Shown in pieces: positions 7,318-17,846 of a DNA stretch of 33,289 nucleotides. The DNA is taken from assembly GCF_003096635.1 (NCBI RefSeq), contig NZ_QEKV01000002.1, positions 1 through 33,289 on the forward strand, in the 5' to 3' direction. Below the pieces are notes generated by a model. It saw nothing but the letters and a program-made list of their open reading frames with translations, had not been told where the DNA came from and made no database searches. The DNA comes from Ezakiella coagulans. Lineage in GTDB: Bacteria > Bacillota > Clostridia > Tissierellales > Peptoniphilaceae. Position numbers and translations under genes: made by a program. Every line of letters starts with the position of its first letter. The stretch's first letter is position 1.

Positions 7318-7578
7318 ATGATGAAAATTAGAAGAAAAAAGGACAAAAAAATTAATTTAAAAACACTTGGAACAATAGGACTCCCAATACTTTTAATAGG
7401 GGGATATATTACAAGAGAAATACAAAATAGAATGATTATAAGAAAAACATCGGAAGTTTTAGATAATAGAGAAGAAACGAATGAAAAAGTATTAGAAATA
7501 GCAGTGAATATGGGAAAATCATTAGAAGATCTGAACAGAGAAGATATATATGGCTTTTACTTAGAGGGTTTAGAATAA
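7318..7578 (+). CDS. Small hypothetical membrane protein of the transfer operon
   Basis: This 86-aa protein has a strongly basic N-terminus (MMKIRRKKDKK), one hydrophobic segment (TIGLPILLIGGYI, ~21-33) and a charged C-terminal tail. GGAGAAG lies just before ATG ATG (7318 or 7321). Its last codon and stop overlap the prgI start (TAATG). I do not recognise the family; small single-pass proteins at this position between VirB6-like and PrgI genes are likely structural parts of the transfer channel (inference from position). Confidence 0.75.
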   Translation: MMKIRRKKDKKINLKTLGTIGLPILLIGGYITREIQNRMIIRKTSEVLDNREETNEKVLEIAVNMGKSLEDLNREDIYGFYLEGLE

Positions 7579-7916
7579 TGGCTTATGTAAATGTCCCAAA
7601 GGACTTAACAAAAGTAAAAACAAAGGTAGCTCTAAATCTAACAAAAAGACAATTAATTGGCTTTACAATTGCAGGTCTAATAGGCTTTCCAGTATATTTA
7701 ATGGTAAAAAAAGTGCTGCCTAATGACCTATCTATGTTAATCATGATAGGTGTGTCTTTTCCTATAATATTTGCAACTCTTTATGAAAAGGACGGGATCT
7801 ATTTTGAAAAATATTTAAAGTATATTATAGATAAGAAAAGACAGACAAGTATAAGGATATACAAGACAGAATGTATTTATGATATAAAGAAACAAAGAAA
7901 GGAAAGGAGTAAATGA
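7578..7916 (+). CDS. PrgI-family conjugative transfer protein
   Basis: This 112-aa protein has the PrgI/TcpE-type pattern: a soluble N-terminus with VPKDLTKVKTKVALNLTKRQ, two adjacent membrane segments (LIGFTIAGLIGFPVYLMV at ~26-43; LSMLIMIGVSFPIIFATLY at ~51-69), then FEKYLKYIIDKKRQT. PrgI is an inner-membrane component, analogous to VirB3, placed just before the VirB4 ATPase, as here. Its start overlaps the preceding stop and its end overlaps the virB4 ATG by 4 bases, so translation is coupled. Confidence 0.93.
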   Translation: MAYVNVPKDLTKVKTKVALNLTKRQLIGFTIAGLIGFPVYLMVKKVLPNDLSMLIMIGVSFPIIFATLYEKDGIYFEKYLKYIIDKKRQTSIRIYKTECIYDIKKQRKERSK

Positions 7917-10408
7917 ATCAAATACAGAAAAAACAACAGAAAAAATTAAATCAAGAAAAAAGAAATTTAAAAAAACAAAAAGAAGATTTAAAAAGCATTA
8001 GTATAAGTCAAAAAAAGATGAAAAAAGCAAATATTTCTAAAGAAAAAGGAAAGCCCAAAAAGAAGCTTTCCTTTTTTGGTGGGAAGAAGAAAAAGAGTGT
8101 TCAGGAAACAATCCCTTATTTAAGAATGTTGAGAAATGGGATTTGCCAAGTTGAGAAGAACAAATTTAATAAAATGATACGTTTTTTAGATATTAACTAC
8201 CAGCTTTCAACAGAAGAAGATAAGGAAAGTATATTTAATGAATTTTCAAGTTTTTTAAACTATTTTGATCCAAGTGTTGATATAGAACTTTCATATATTA
8301 ATCGCATAGGAAAAAATGAAGAAGTAGAAAAAAACATCAATGTTCCGGATAGAAACGATTCATATAATGAAATACGAAAAGAGTACAGGGAAATGCTAAA
8401 AAATCAGAGTCAAAAAGGAAATAATGGACTTACTAAATATATGTATATCACCTTTAGCTTACAAGCACAAGATTTAAAAGAGGCAACTACAAGACTTGAA
8501 AGAATGGAAATGGATATATTAAATAACTTTAAGCAGATGGGAGTAAAAGCTTATGTATTAAGTGGATATGAAAGGTTAAAGGTTATTCACGATATCTTAA
8601 ATCCAAATAAGAATTTTGTTTTTTCATTTGAAGACCTAAAATATAGTGGACTATCTACTAAGGATTATATAGTACCAGCATCATTTAACTTTTCATCTAA
8701 CAATCAATTTAAAATTGGAGAATACTTTGGAGAAGTAAACTTTCTACAAATTCTAGCACCTGAATTATCAGATAGATTATTATCAGAATTTTTAGGAGTT
8801 GAAGAAAATATGATTGTAACATTTCATATAAATTCCATTGATCAAACAGAAGCTATAAAGATGATTAAAAGAAAAATAACAGACTTGGATAAAATGAAAA
8901 TTGAAGAAAATAAGAAGGCTATAAGATCAGGATATGACATTGATATTCTTCCAAGCGATTTAATTACCTACGGTAATGATGCTAAGAAACTATTAGTAGA
9001 ACTTCAAAATCATAATGAGAGAATGTTTGTCATAACTATTTTGTTTACAAATATGGAAAAAAGTAGAAAGAAATTGAGTAATATAATCTTTCAACTAAAT
9101 TCAATAGCAGGTAGGCATAATTGTGTATTGAAAAATCTTAACTATAGACAGGAACAAGGACTAATTTCTTCCCTGCCACTTGGAAAAAATGAAATAGAAA
9201 TAAAAAGAGGACTTACAACCAGCTCTACAGCAGTCTTTATTCCTTTTACAACAGAAGAGTTGTGCTTAGAAGGAGAGAGCTTATATTACGGATTAAATGC
9301 TTTAAGTCGTAATATCATTATGACAGATAGAAAGCTTTTAAAGAATCCAAACGGTTTAATACTTGGAACACCGGGTAGCGGTAAATCTTTTTCAGCTAAA
9401 AGAGAAATTACCAATGCTTTTTTAATCACACAAGATGACATCATTATCTGTGATCCGGAAGGGGAGTATGGAAATTTAACTAAGGCACTAGGTGGAGAAG
9501 TTATAAAAATATCGCCAACAAGTAAGGATTATATAAACCCGTTGGATATAAATGTAGACTATGCCGATGAAGACAATCCCTTATCTTTAAAGTCTGACTT
9601 TATTCTTTCACTGTTTGAACTTGTAGTAGGAAAGGAAGGGTTAAGTGCAGAAGAAACTTCAGTAATTGATAGATGTCTTCCAATATTATATAAGGATTAC
9701 TTCGACAATCCAATTTCTGAAAATATGCCAATTTTAGAAGATTTATATAATTTACTTTTAAAACAAGAAGAAAATGTAGGGAAAAAATTAGCGGTAGAAA
9801 TGGAAATTTATGTCAAAGGCAGCCTCAATGTATTTAACCATAGGACTAATGTAGATACAGGAAATAGAATTCTTTGTTATGACATTAAGGAATTAGGAAA
9901 GCAACTTAGAAAAATAGGTATGTTAATTGTTCAAGATCAAGTGTGGAATAGAGTAACTATTAATAGAAATAAGAAGGAAACCAGATATTACTGTGACGAA
10001 TTCCATTTGCTTTTAAGAGAAGAACAAACAGCCTCATATTCCATAGAAATTTGGAAGAGATTTAGAAAATGGGGCGGGATTCCAACAGGATTAACACAAA
10101 ATGTAAAGGACCTTTTAGCCAGTCCCGAAATAGAAAATATATTTGATAATACAGATTTTATCTTAATGCTTAATCAAGCTAGTGGTGATAGGGAAATTTT
10201 AGCTAACAAGTTAAATATATCTCTTTATCAGTTATCCTACGTAACAAATTCCAATGAGGGAGAGGGATTACTATTCTATGGAAACACAATAGTACCTTTT
10301 GTAGATAGATTTCCTAAAGATACAAAATTGTATAAGTTAATGACAACTAAACCAGAAGAATTAAAGGAAGGGATAGAAATTGATAGACAGAGAGAAGTTA
10401 AAAACTAA
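7913..10408 (+). CDS. VirB4/TraE-type conjugation ATPase
   Basis: This 831-aa ATPase powers assembly or substrate movement in the conjugation channel. A very basic N-terminal tail (~1-60) precedes the VirB4 N-terminal domain. Walker A is GTPGSGKS at about 485-492, followed by [12 protein letters not shown], typical of VirB4. The Walker B region is [11 protein letters not shown] (~692-702), then [19 protein letters not shown]. Length and motif order match the VirB4-like proteins of Tn1549/CTn elements. It overlaps prgI by 4 bases and the next gene by 29 bases. Confidence 0.96.
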   Translation: MNQIQKKQQKKLNQEKRNLKKQKEDLKSISISQKKMKKANISKEKGKPKKKLSFFGGKKKKSVQETIPYLRMLRNGICQVEKNKFNKMIRFLDINYQLSTEEDKESIFNEFSSFLNYFDPSVDIELSYINRIGKNEEVEKNINVPDRNDSYNEIRKEYREMLKNQSQKGNNGLTKYMYITFSLQAQDLKEATTRLERMEMDILNNFKQMGVKAYVLSGYERLKVIHDILNPNKNFVFSFEDLKYSGLSTKDYIVPASFNFSSNNQFKIGEYFGEVNFLQILAPELSDRLLSEFLGVEENMIVTFHINSIDQTEAIKMIKRKITDLDKMKIEENKKAIRSGYDIDILPSDLITYGNDAKKLLVELQNHNERMFVITILFTNMEKSRKKLSNIIFQLNSIAGRHNCVLKNLNYRQEQGLISSLPLGKNEIEIKRGLTTSSTAVFIPFTTEELCLEGESLYYGLNALSRNIIMTDRKLLKNPNGLILGTPGSGKSFSAKREITNAFLITQDDIIICDPEGEYGNLTKALGGEVIKISPTSKDYINPLDINVDYADEDNPLSLKSDFILSLFELVVGKEGLSAEETSVIDRCLPILYKDYFDNPISENMPILEDLYNLLLKQEENVGKKLAVEMEIYVKGSLNVFNHRTNVDTGNRILCYDIKELGKQLRKIGMLIVQDQVWNRVTINRNKKETRYYCDEFHLLLREEQTASYSIEIWKRFRKWGGIPTGLTQNVKDLLASPEIENIFDNTDFILMLNQASGDREILANKLNISLYQLSYVTNSNEGEGLLFYGNTIVPFVDRFPKDTKLYKLMTTKPEELKEGIEIDRQREVKN

Positions 10409-11345
10409 CTATATTATTAATTTAGATGCAATTTCTGCTCTAAAGGAATTTCCAGATAAAATATTTGATTGCTGTATTACATCTCCTCCATATTATGGAC
10501 TTAGAGATTATAAAGCAGAAGGACAAATTGGAAGAGAAGAAAGTCCGGAGGAATATTTAAATAAATTAATTAAAGTCTTTAGAGAAGTAAAAAGAGTATT
10601 AAAAAAAGAAGGAACACTTTGGGTAGTTATTGGAGATTCTTATGCAGGTACAAGAAGCAAAAAAAAATATAAAGATCCTAAAAACATAGAAGGAAGAAGT
10701 GGTCAAAAAGAGTCTATTACAGAAAAACTCAGTGGCTACAAGGCAAAAGACTTAATGGGGATACCTTGGCAACTAGCTTTAAAATTAAGAGAGGATGGTT
10801 GGTATTTAAGAAGCGATATTATTTGGCATAAGGAAAATGCCATGCCTGAGTCTTGTAGGGATAGACCATCAAGGTCTTATGAACATATCTTCCTACTATC
10901 AAAAGCAAGAAAGTATTTCTATAACTTTGACGCTATGAAAGAACCAATAAAAGAAATAAGCAAGAAAAGATATATGAGGGCAAGAGGAAAAGATAATAAG
11001 TATTTACAAGAAGGCACAGGAGCTAAAAGACAGAGCATAAATGAAGCAAGAGAGTATGGAGAATATATAGGAGATAATGTCCCTAAGTTTAGAAACAATA
11101 GAGATATTTGGACTATTAACACCAGTGCGTTTAAAGGAAAACACTATGCGGTATTTCCACCAAAACTGGTAGAACTTTGTATAAAAGCAGGATGTCCTAA
11201 AAAAGGCTTAATTCTTGATCCCTTTATGGGTTCAGGAACTGTTGGAATGGTAGCTATTAGGATGGACAGAGAATATATTGGAATTGACATAAACAAAGAC
11301 TACTGTCAAATAGCTAAAGAAAGGATAGAGAAAAATATGAAATAG
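10380..11345 (+). CDS. Orphan site-specific DNA methyltransferase
   Basis: This 321-aa amino-methyltransferase has catalytic motif [11 protein letters not shown] (34-44) near the N-terminus and SAM-binding motif [11 protein letters not shown] (279-289) near the C-terminus, followed by [12 protein letters not shown]. This order (motif IV before I) is the beta-type arrangement. SPPY is typical of N4-cytosine enzymes, although some N6-adenine enzymes share it. No restriction endonuclease is next to it. Its start lies inside the last 29 bases of virB4, so it is coupled to the transfer operon. I infer it modifies ICE DNA to protect it from host restriction on arrival. ICEs of this type often carry a methylase at this spot. 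Confidence 0.93.
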   Translation: MIDREKLKTNYIINLDAISALKEFPDKIFDCCITSPPYYGLRDYKAEGQIGREESPEEYLNKLIKVFREVKRVLKKEGTLWVVIGDSYAGTRSKKKYKDPKNIEGRSGQKESITEKLSGYKAKDLMGIPWQLALKLREDGWYLRSDIIWHKENAMPESCRDRPSRSYEHIFLLSKARKYFYNFDAMKEPIKEISKKRYMRARGKDNKYLQEGTGAKRQSINEAREYGEYIGDNVPKFRNNRDIWTINTSAFKGKHYAVFPPKLVELCIKAGCPKKGLILDPFMGSGTVGMVAIRMDREYIGIDINKDYCQIAKERIEKNMK

Positions 11346-11354
11346 GAGGTATAT

Positions 11355-14323
11355 ATGAAAAAGAAAGGGAAAGTAAACCCAAGAGATGTACCAAAGACCA
11401 AACTTATATCAGAAAAGAAAGAAGAAAGCAATGAAAAATTCAGTAGTACAGAGAGAAAATCAGATTTTTCAAAAAAAGAAATTAATAAAGTAAAAAGCAG
11501 GAATAACATAGACAATAATGATGAAAACTCTAAGTATTATTCATCTCATTTGCAAGAAAATAGTCAGGATTTACTCAACGAAAAAGATAAGTCAAATAGA
11601 GGAAGAAGACAAAGAAAAAACCATGAGGAAAAATTTGCAGAAGCCTCCTATCATAATGAATATCAGCCAGAATATTCGCAACAGCAGCATAGAAAAATGG
11701 AAGAAAATGAGGAAAGTAGATATGGTGAATATTACGGGCAAGAAACAGAATACAGGCTAAGTAACTTTAAAGAAGATTTTAATGATAGACCAAATTCAAC
11801 TAGCTCTAATTTAAAAAGTAGCACTTCTCCCCAAAAAAATTACAAGGGGAATAGTAATTTAAAATGGAAGAAAAACGTTGAGAGTGAAAGTTTTAATGGA
11901 GTGCAAGAGAAAAAAATAAGGAGATTTAGAAAAGAAGAAGATAAGGATTTTAATATAGAGGTAAGTTCAACATATGATCCCTTATCGCAGGACTCAGATA
12001 ATGATGGTGTCATAGATCGCTATGACATGAACTTTAGTGATAGCAATGTATCATATAGGGACACAAGAGATGACTATAAGTATTTACCATCTTCTGATGT
12101 GCAAAGAAAAAATTGGGATGGTTATTCTATTCTTGGTGAGAAAGGGAAAGAAAGCTTTCAAAAAAACACCTTTAAAAAACTTTATCAATCTCAAAGTCAG
12201 TTTAAGGATAAAGGGGAAAAAGTAGAATTAAAATCTTTAAATGGGAAGTTTAGAAGAAAATATCTATCATATAAGGCAAATGAAGAAGATAAAAAAATAA
12301 TTCAAGACCTGAATACTAATAAAAAACAAAATAGCAAATATTTCAAAGGCAAAGTTAGAAATTTAGAAGAAAAAGATATGCTAATGGGTAAGGTTTCTAG
12401 TGGGAAATTTAGACAGGATAGCCTATCTGAAGGATTCAAAAGTGAATCTGAAAAAAATAAAGATAAATATAATATAAATAAAAAGAATCAAGAAAAAATA
12501 GGCACGAAAAAAGAAATCTTCAAACAGGAAAAAAACGTAATAAAAAATGAGAATCTTGAAGTAGATGAACTTGATTTAAATCATAGTGGAATTTCTAATA
12601 AAAACAAGGGAAAGAAAAGACAAATAAAAGACGCTTTTGATAATACTATAAAGAAAAGCAACTTTGATCCAAAGAAAGAATACACCAGGACAAAAAAAGA
12701 AGTACAGGATTCTAAAAATGTATCTGAAGAAAATAAGGTAGATACAAAAAATAAAACTAAATTCCATTCTAAAAAAGATAACAAAAGTGAAAAAGATAAG
12801 TTTTATAAAAAGGAAGATAAAATATCAAAACTATATGAGAAAAAGAATAAAAAAGAAAAAGAGTTAATTAAGTATAAGAAAAAGTCAAAAAAAGCGGGTT
12901 TAGAAAAACCTATTACTTTTGCGAGTGCTATGACGGCAAACTATCTATATAGTGGGAAAGATGATAATGCAGGTGTTAACGCTGCTTATAAGCTTAGTAG
13001 AACTACCGAAGTTGTAGGTAGAGAAATTAGCCATTTTAGAAGAAAAAAACCTTTAAAAACTCAAAGAAAAATAAAATCTTTAGAAGGAAAAATTTATAAG
13101 AAAGAAAGTAAACTTCTATTTCAAAGAAATTTTGAAGAATTGAAGAAGACTAAAGCTTATCAAAACTCTAATAAACTGAATCGATTTTTTATGAAAAAGA
13201 AGTTTCAGAGAGATTTTAGGAAGAAACACGGGGAAGGTTTAGTAAATAGAGTAAAGAAATCTTTCGCTAATATTGGAAAGAAAACATTGGAAGCTTTAAA
13301 AAACAAAGGATATAAGCAAATTTTAATTGCCCTTTGTATTTTAGGACTTTTTTTTATGCTATTTCAAGGAATTAGCAATGTTGGCAGTCTTACTTCAGGA
13401 TTAACAAGTAATGTTATAGCTACAAGCTATCTATCAAAAGAAGAAGTTTTAATGGATATTAACAATGAATTTACAAGTTATGAATATGCCTTACAAGATG
13501 AAATAGATAGTATTAAAGAAAATTATCCAAATTATGATGAATATCATATAAAAGGAGATTCTGTTGGTCATGACCTACACGAGCTTTTTAGCTATTTAAC
13601 AGCAAGATATGGAGAGATTAAGTCAGCTGAAGAGATACAAAAGGAATTAAAAAAGCTATTTAATCAAATGTATGAGAAAAAATATACTTCAAAGTCTATT
13701 ACAAAATATGACAGTGAAGGAAATCCATACACCTATAGAATTCTAACATTAACTATAAAAAAGAAAAGTATTGATGAAATAGCAAGAGAAGAATTTGCAA
13801 ACTATGAAACAAATATGGCTCATTATTTAGCATTACTTGATAGTCAGGGAAATATGAGTGGATATTTTGGATCAAGCTATGGGAACTTGGGAGAGATTAT
13901 AGACAATCCAAACTTTGGAAATCCCGGTCTTGCTTTTGATTCTGAAACTGCCAAAGCCTTATTTAATGAAGCAGAAAAACATATAGGTAAAAGATATGTG
14001 TTTGGAGCAAGTGGACCATCTAACTTTGACTGTTCAGGTTTTGTATGTTGGTCATTTACAAAGTCTGGTGTAAAGAGAATGCCAAGAACTACAGCTTGGC
14101 TTATTTATAAAAACTATTGTAATCCAATATCTCCAAGCGAGGCAAAACCTGGGGATATTATTTTCTTTAAAGGCACATATAATTCCGCGGTACGCCAATT
14201 TCTCACGTAGGGATATATGCCGGAAATGGAATGATGCTCCATGCAGGAGATCCTATCCAATATACCAGTATAAACTCAAGATATTGGAAAAATCACTTTT
14301 ATTCCTTTGGTAGACCAAAATAA
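11355..14323 (+). pseudogene. Membrane-anchored NlpC/P60 cell-wall hydrolase, frameshifted before the catalytic His
   Basis: The peptidoglycan hydrolase of the transfer apparatus. AGGAGG precedes the ATG. Residues ~1-640 are very charged and low-complexity (Lys/Glu/Asn/Ser), with one YDPLSQDSDNDGVIDRYD calcium-loop-like motif at ~208-225. A transmembrane segment lies at ~655-675 and an extracytoplasmic helical region at ~690-830. The NlpC/P60 domain starts at ~870, with nucleophile Cys893 in FDCSGF. The reading frame then stops at 14210. The true end continues in another frame from about 14195 (PISHVGIYAGNGMMLHAG ... SFGRPK, stop at 14323). The catalytic His (HVGIY, codon 14204-14206) is therefore lost unless the frame is restored. 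The change equals +2 or -1 near the unusually GC-rich 14184-14196. It is either a real mutation or a sequence error. Confidence 0.88.
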
Positions 14324-14343
14324 GGGGGAAGGAGTAAAAATCT

Positions 14344-14601
14344 ATGAATAAAAAATTAATCAGAAACATAGAAAAACAGAAGAATTTAAGAAAGAAAAAA
14401 GAAGAAATTGAAATAGAACTTCAGTTATTAGTAGAGGAACAAGAAGAAATAGAAAATTTAGAGGTCATCAAGGAATTTCGAAGTCAAAAAATATCTCTTG
14501 ATGAATTTTTATTTATTGTTAGAAAAAATAAGGAAGAAGAAAATAGAGAAAGACAAGAACTTAAAAGAAAAGATACAAATGAAAGTGAGGAAAATTTATG
14601 A
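14344..14601 (+). CDS. DUF4315-family protein
   Basis: This 85-aa, all-helical charged protein starts MNKKLIRNIEKQKNLRKKK and has a central heptad-like stretch, then ENLEVIKEFRSQKISLDEFLFIV, the DUF4315 signature of a helical hairpin followed by a short conserved segment. It follows the NlpC/P60 gene as in other Tn1549-type ICEs, with GGGGGAAGGAG upstream and a 4-base overlap with the next gene. Function is unknown; it is a small cytoplasmic companion of the transfer operon. Confidence 0.82.
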   Translation: MNKKLIRNIEKQKNLRKKKEEIEIELQLLVEEQEEIENLEVIKEFRSQKISLDEFLFIVRKNKEEENRERQELKRKDTNESEENL

Positions 14602-16952
14602 AAAAAATAACAAGTGGAATTTTAGCTGTGATAATGCTACTTGTAAGTCTAGTGAATATAGTGGCTGTAAGTCCTGTATATGCAAGTACAGATTATAAGG
14701 TAGAGTGGACGGAAGATGATTTTATGTATTCCTCTGAGGGAAATATAATTGCCTTTAGTGATAAGGGCTTAGAAAAGAAAGAAAAGACAAATGTTCTAGT
14801 ATTTCCTGAAGGAACAAAATCTATAAATGGAAATTATTCTTTAAGTCATTTAAACGATGAACTTAGATATAAAAGAGAATTTGGACGTGGCAAACATTGG
14901 GATAAAGTAATTATTCCTGATTCTGTTAAGCATTTAGGCTATGCTGCCTTTTACGATGCAAGTATAGACGAGGTAAAACTATCAAATAGGCTAACTTATC
15001 TTGGTGGTTTAGCATTTTTTAATTGTGGACTTAGAGAAGTGACTTTACCTGATACTTTGGTAAATATTGAACATAATGCTTTTGAAAGAAATAACCTTCA
15101 AGAAATAACTATACCGAAGTCTGTAAAGACAATTGAACAATACGCTTTTTCAAGAAATAAATTGCACACTATAAAAGTTTTAGGCAATCCAAACATTAAC
15201 AGTAAAGGAGTATTCCATAATCAAGATGTTGAATATAGACCAAAACAAAATCCATTTTACGAAAATCATTTTGGTTTCAACGGAAATCAAGGATTCAAAT
15301 CTATTCCTAATGGATTAAGGTTTGAAAATGGAGAGTTTGTCTTTGATAAGAACGTAGATAGTGTAGAACTTGAATTTGATTATAACAATGATATGTATCA
15401 AGGAAAGATGACTATATACAATCCAAATAAATATTCCATTGATACTCAAACTGATTTGACAGGACAAGATATTGATGAAAAGGACAATAAGATTGATGAT
15501 TTAACTAAAAACATTAAGGACTTAGAAAATCAGATCAAAGACTTAAATGATAAGAAACAAGAAGATCAATCAAAGATAGATGAGTTAAAGGAAAAGTTAG
15601 AATCTTGCAAAGATAATGGAGAGAAACTAAAACAAGAAAAAGCTAGGCTAGAAGAAGAAATTAGAGATAAAGACAATAAGATTGCTCAATTGAATAAAGA
15701 AATTGAGGATCTTAAAAATTCTAACAATGATGAACTAATAGCAGAAATTACTCAGCTTAAAGATGAACTAAAAAGATTACAAGATGAAAATGCAAAACTA
15801 AAAGAAGATTATTCATCTACAAAATGGGAGTTAGAAGCTGAGAAAGAAAAGACCGATAAAAACGAAAATAAAATCAAAGAAATGCAAGAAAAGCTCGAGT
15901 CTTTAGAAGGAGAACTAGCAAAGAAGACTAAAGAAATTGAGGATAAAGATAATAAAATTAAGGACTTAGAAAAAGCTCTTGATGAAAAAGATACTAAGAT
16001 AAAAGACCTCGAGTCTAAAAAGAAAGAAACAGAAAATTCTAAGTCAGAATGTTGTAAGAAAATTGAAGAGCTTCAAAAGGCTATTGATAGTTTAAAAGAA
16101 TCTTCTGAAAATACAAAAAAAGAATTAGAAGAGAAGATTAAAGGGTTAGAAGAAAAACAAAAAGCTTCTGAAGAAGAAATTAAAAAGCTAAAAGAAGAGT
16201 TAGATAAGAAAATTGAAGAAGCAAAGAAGTTAATCGAGGAAGCAAATAAAAAAGCAAAAGAAGAACTTGAGAAACAAGCTAAAGATGAAAAAGACAAAAA
16301 TTTAAACCAAGACTTATCCAAGAAATTAGATGAAATTCTAAAACTCCAAAAAGAAAATAAAGAGAAGAAAGAAGACAAGAAATCTCAAGATAAAAAGTTG
16401 GACGAACTTTTGAAAGCTGATGACAAGAATATCCTAAATCAATTTGATCTTAACAAAATGAAAGAGCAAGAAAACCAACAAGGCAAAAAACAAGTTAAAG
16501 ATGAAAAAGAATTTGCAGTTTTCCAAGTAGACAAAAACTTTTATAACATTATAAAAGATGGAAAGAAAACTACTGTGTATATGGATGTAAAAGCATATAT
16601 TAAGGATAATCGCATTATGCTACCTGTTAGATATGCAGCTTATACTCTTGGGTTTAATGTAGAATATGATGATAGTAAGAGAGAGGCTATCTTTTCAAAT
16701 AAAGAAAATACAGCCTTACCTAAAAAAACTCTAAGATTAAATATAGATACTGGTGTTATGAAAGATAGTCAAGGAAACATTTATCATTCTGACACTAAAC
16801 CTGTAATTATAAATGGAAGAATTCACGCATCTATTTCCAATATAGCTAAAGCTTTTAATGCAAGCTGTGGGGATATAAGAGATGAAAAAGATCAAAGTAT
16901 AGAATGGGATAATAGCAGAAAGGCAGTTTATGTCTTCAAGAATATAAAGTAA
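14598..16952 (+). CDS. Secreted LRR / coiled-coil / stalk-domain surface protein
   Basis: This 784-aa exported protein has a signal peptide (residues 1-~31, basic start, hydrophobic core, ending SPVYAS). A BspA-like leucine-rich repeat region follows (~85-205; IPDSVKHLGYAAFYDAS, LPDTLVNIEHNAFERNN, IPKSVKTIEQYAFSRNK). A very long coiled coil (~290-630) is rich in Lys and Glu. The C-terminal domain (~637-784) has the copper-amine-oxidase-N-like stalk pattern IMLPVRYAAYTLGFNVEYDD. There is no LPXTG motif or C-terminal membrane anchor, so attachment would be non-covalent, perhaps through the stalk domain. It lies between DUF4315 and DUF4366 genes and shares a 4-base overlap upstream. A role in contact between mating cells is plausible from the adhesin-like layout; this is inference. 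Confidence 0.87.
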   Translation: MKKITSGILAVIMLLVSLVNIVAVSPVYASTDYKVEWTEDDFMYSSEGNIIAFSDKGLEKKEKTNVLVFPEGTKSINGNYSLSHLNDELRYKREFGRGKHWDKVIIPDSVKHLGYAAFYDASIDEVKLSNRLTYLGGLAFFNCGLREVTLPDTLVNIEHNAFERNNLQEITIPKSVKTIEQYAFSRNKLHTIKVLGNPNINSKGVFHNQDVEYRPKQNPFYENHFGFNGNQGFKSIPNGLRFENGEFVFDKNVDSVELEFDYNNDMYQGKMTIYNPNKYSIDTQTDLTGQDIDEKDNKIDDLTKNIKDLENQIKDLNDKKQEDQSKIDELKEKLESCKDNGEKLKQEKARLEEEIRDKDNKIAQLNKEIEDLKNSNNDELIAEITQLKDELKRLQDENAKLKEDYSSTKWELEAEKEKTDKNENKIKEMQEKLESLEGELAKKTKEIEDKDNKIKDLEKALDEKDTKIKDLESKKKETENSKSECCKKIEELQKAIDSLKESSENTKKELEEKIKGLEEKQKASEEEIKKLKEELDKKIEEAKKLIEEANKKAKEELEKQAKDEKDKNLNQDLSKKLDEILKLQKENKEKKEDKKSQDKKLDELLKADDKNILNQFDLNKMKEQENQQGKKQVKDEKEFAVFQVDKNFYNIIKDGKKTTVYMDVKAYIKDNRIMLPVRYAAYTLGFNVEYDDSKREAIFSNKENTALPKKTLRLNIDTGVMKDSQGNIYHSDTKPVIINGRIHASISNIAKAFNASCGDIRDEKDQSIEWDNSRKAVYVFKNIK

Positions 16953-16967
16953 GAAAAGGAGAGAATT

Positions 16968-17846
16968 ATGAAGAAAAAAAGATTAGGGGTAGCCTTAGTG
17001 CTACTCCTTTTACTATTCAGTATGCCAAGCATATCCATAGCTAAGAGCAATGAAAATGAAATAAAAAATCAGTCAAATGATATTTATTTGCCAGAAAAAA
17101 GTAAAGAATTAGAAAGCTTATTTGATGAAGATGTATATGAACCATCTAATGAGAGTCAAAAAATTCCTTATCAGGAAGTGCCGAAAATACAAGAAAATAA
17201 CATAAAAAATGAGCAAGTAGATAAAAAAGAAAAGCCATCTAAACTTGTTAAAGGTGGCAATACTAAAGCAATTAATCCATTAGCTACAAAAGAAAATAAG
17301 GCAAGAGGAACAGTTATAGAAAATGTAGATAAAAATGGACAGGATATTACACCGAAAGTAGAAGATCAAACATCAAGAGATGAAAAAAAGGAAAATCCAA
17401 TAGATGTTAGACAATTTTTAACCTTTCAAACAAAGAGTGGAAAAACTATGCACCTCATTGTAGATCATTCGGAAAATCAAGAAAATGTACAATTACTAAC
17501 AGAAGTTGGAGAACAAGATCTACTAAATATGATTGAAGGAGAAAGTGAAGTAAAGCCAAAAGAAGAAGTAGTGAAAAAAGAAGAACCGGTGGAGGAAAAA
17601 CCGAAGAAAGAGGAGAAAGAAGAAAAGAAATCAGGGATAGGACTTTATTTATTTATGGGTTTAATTATTGTTGGTGTAATGGGTGCAGGATATTACTTCA
17701 AAATCTATAAAAAAAATGAAGAAGCAAGTTTTGAAGATGAGCAAGATTATAATGAATTAGAAGATGATTATGAATCTGAAGGGGAGGATTATGATCTTGA
17801 AGATAAGGAAGATACAGAAATTATTCCAGATGAAGATGAATTTTAA
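16968..17846 (+). CDS. DUF4366 single-pass membrane protein of the transfer operon
   Basis: This 292-aa protein has a signal peptide (MKKKRLGVALVLLLLLFSM, cleavage near residue 26). An acidic, low-complexity region follows, then the DUF4366 core (~145-185: FQTKSGKTMHLIVDHSENQE and QLLTEVGEQDLLNMIE). After a Pro/Lys/Glu linker comes a C-terminal membrane segment (~223-243) and a short acidic cytoplasmic tail. The layout is type I: most of the protein outside, tail inside. The family is a constant member of Tn1549-like transfer blocks (CD1107-like); its function is unknown. It ends the operon segment that began at maff2, since a long non-coding gap follows. Confidence 0.87.
   Translation: MKKKRLGVALVLLLLLFSMPSISIAKSNENEIKNQSNDIYLPEKSKELESLFDEDVYEPSNESQKIPYQEVPKIQENNIKNEQVDKKEKPSKLVKGGNTKAINPLATKENKARGTVIENVDKNGQDITPKVEDQTSRDEKKENPIDVRQFLTFQTKSGKTMHLIVDHSENQENVQLLTEVGEQDLLNMIEGESEVKPKEEVVKKEEPVEEKPKKEEKEEKKSGIGLYLFMGLIIVGVMGAGYYFKIYKKNEEASFEDEQDYNELEDDYESEGEDYDLEDKEDTEIIPDEDEF

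Noticed and set aside
11518-11760. Second-frame ORF inside the 5' part of the NlpC/P60 gene
   Set aside because: No ribosome binding site and no family resemblance; unlike tnpV it is a by-product of A-rich low-complexity sequence.
16073-16378. Open frames on the - strand opposite the coiled-coil gene and other genes
   Set aside because: They mirror Lys/Glu-rich codons of real + strand genes, giving Ser/Phe/Leu-rich translations, and lack ribosome binding sites.
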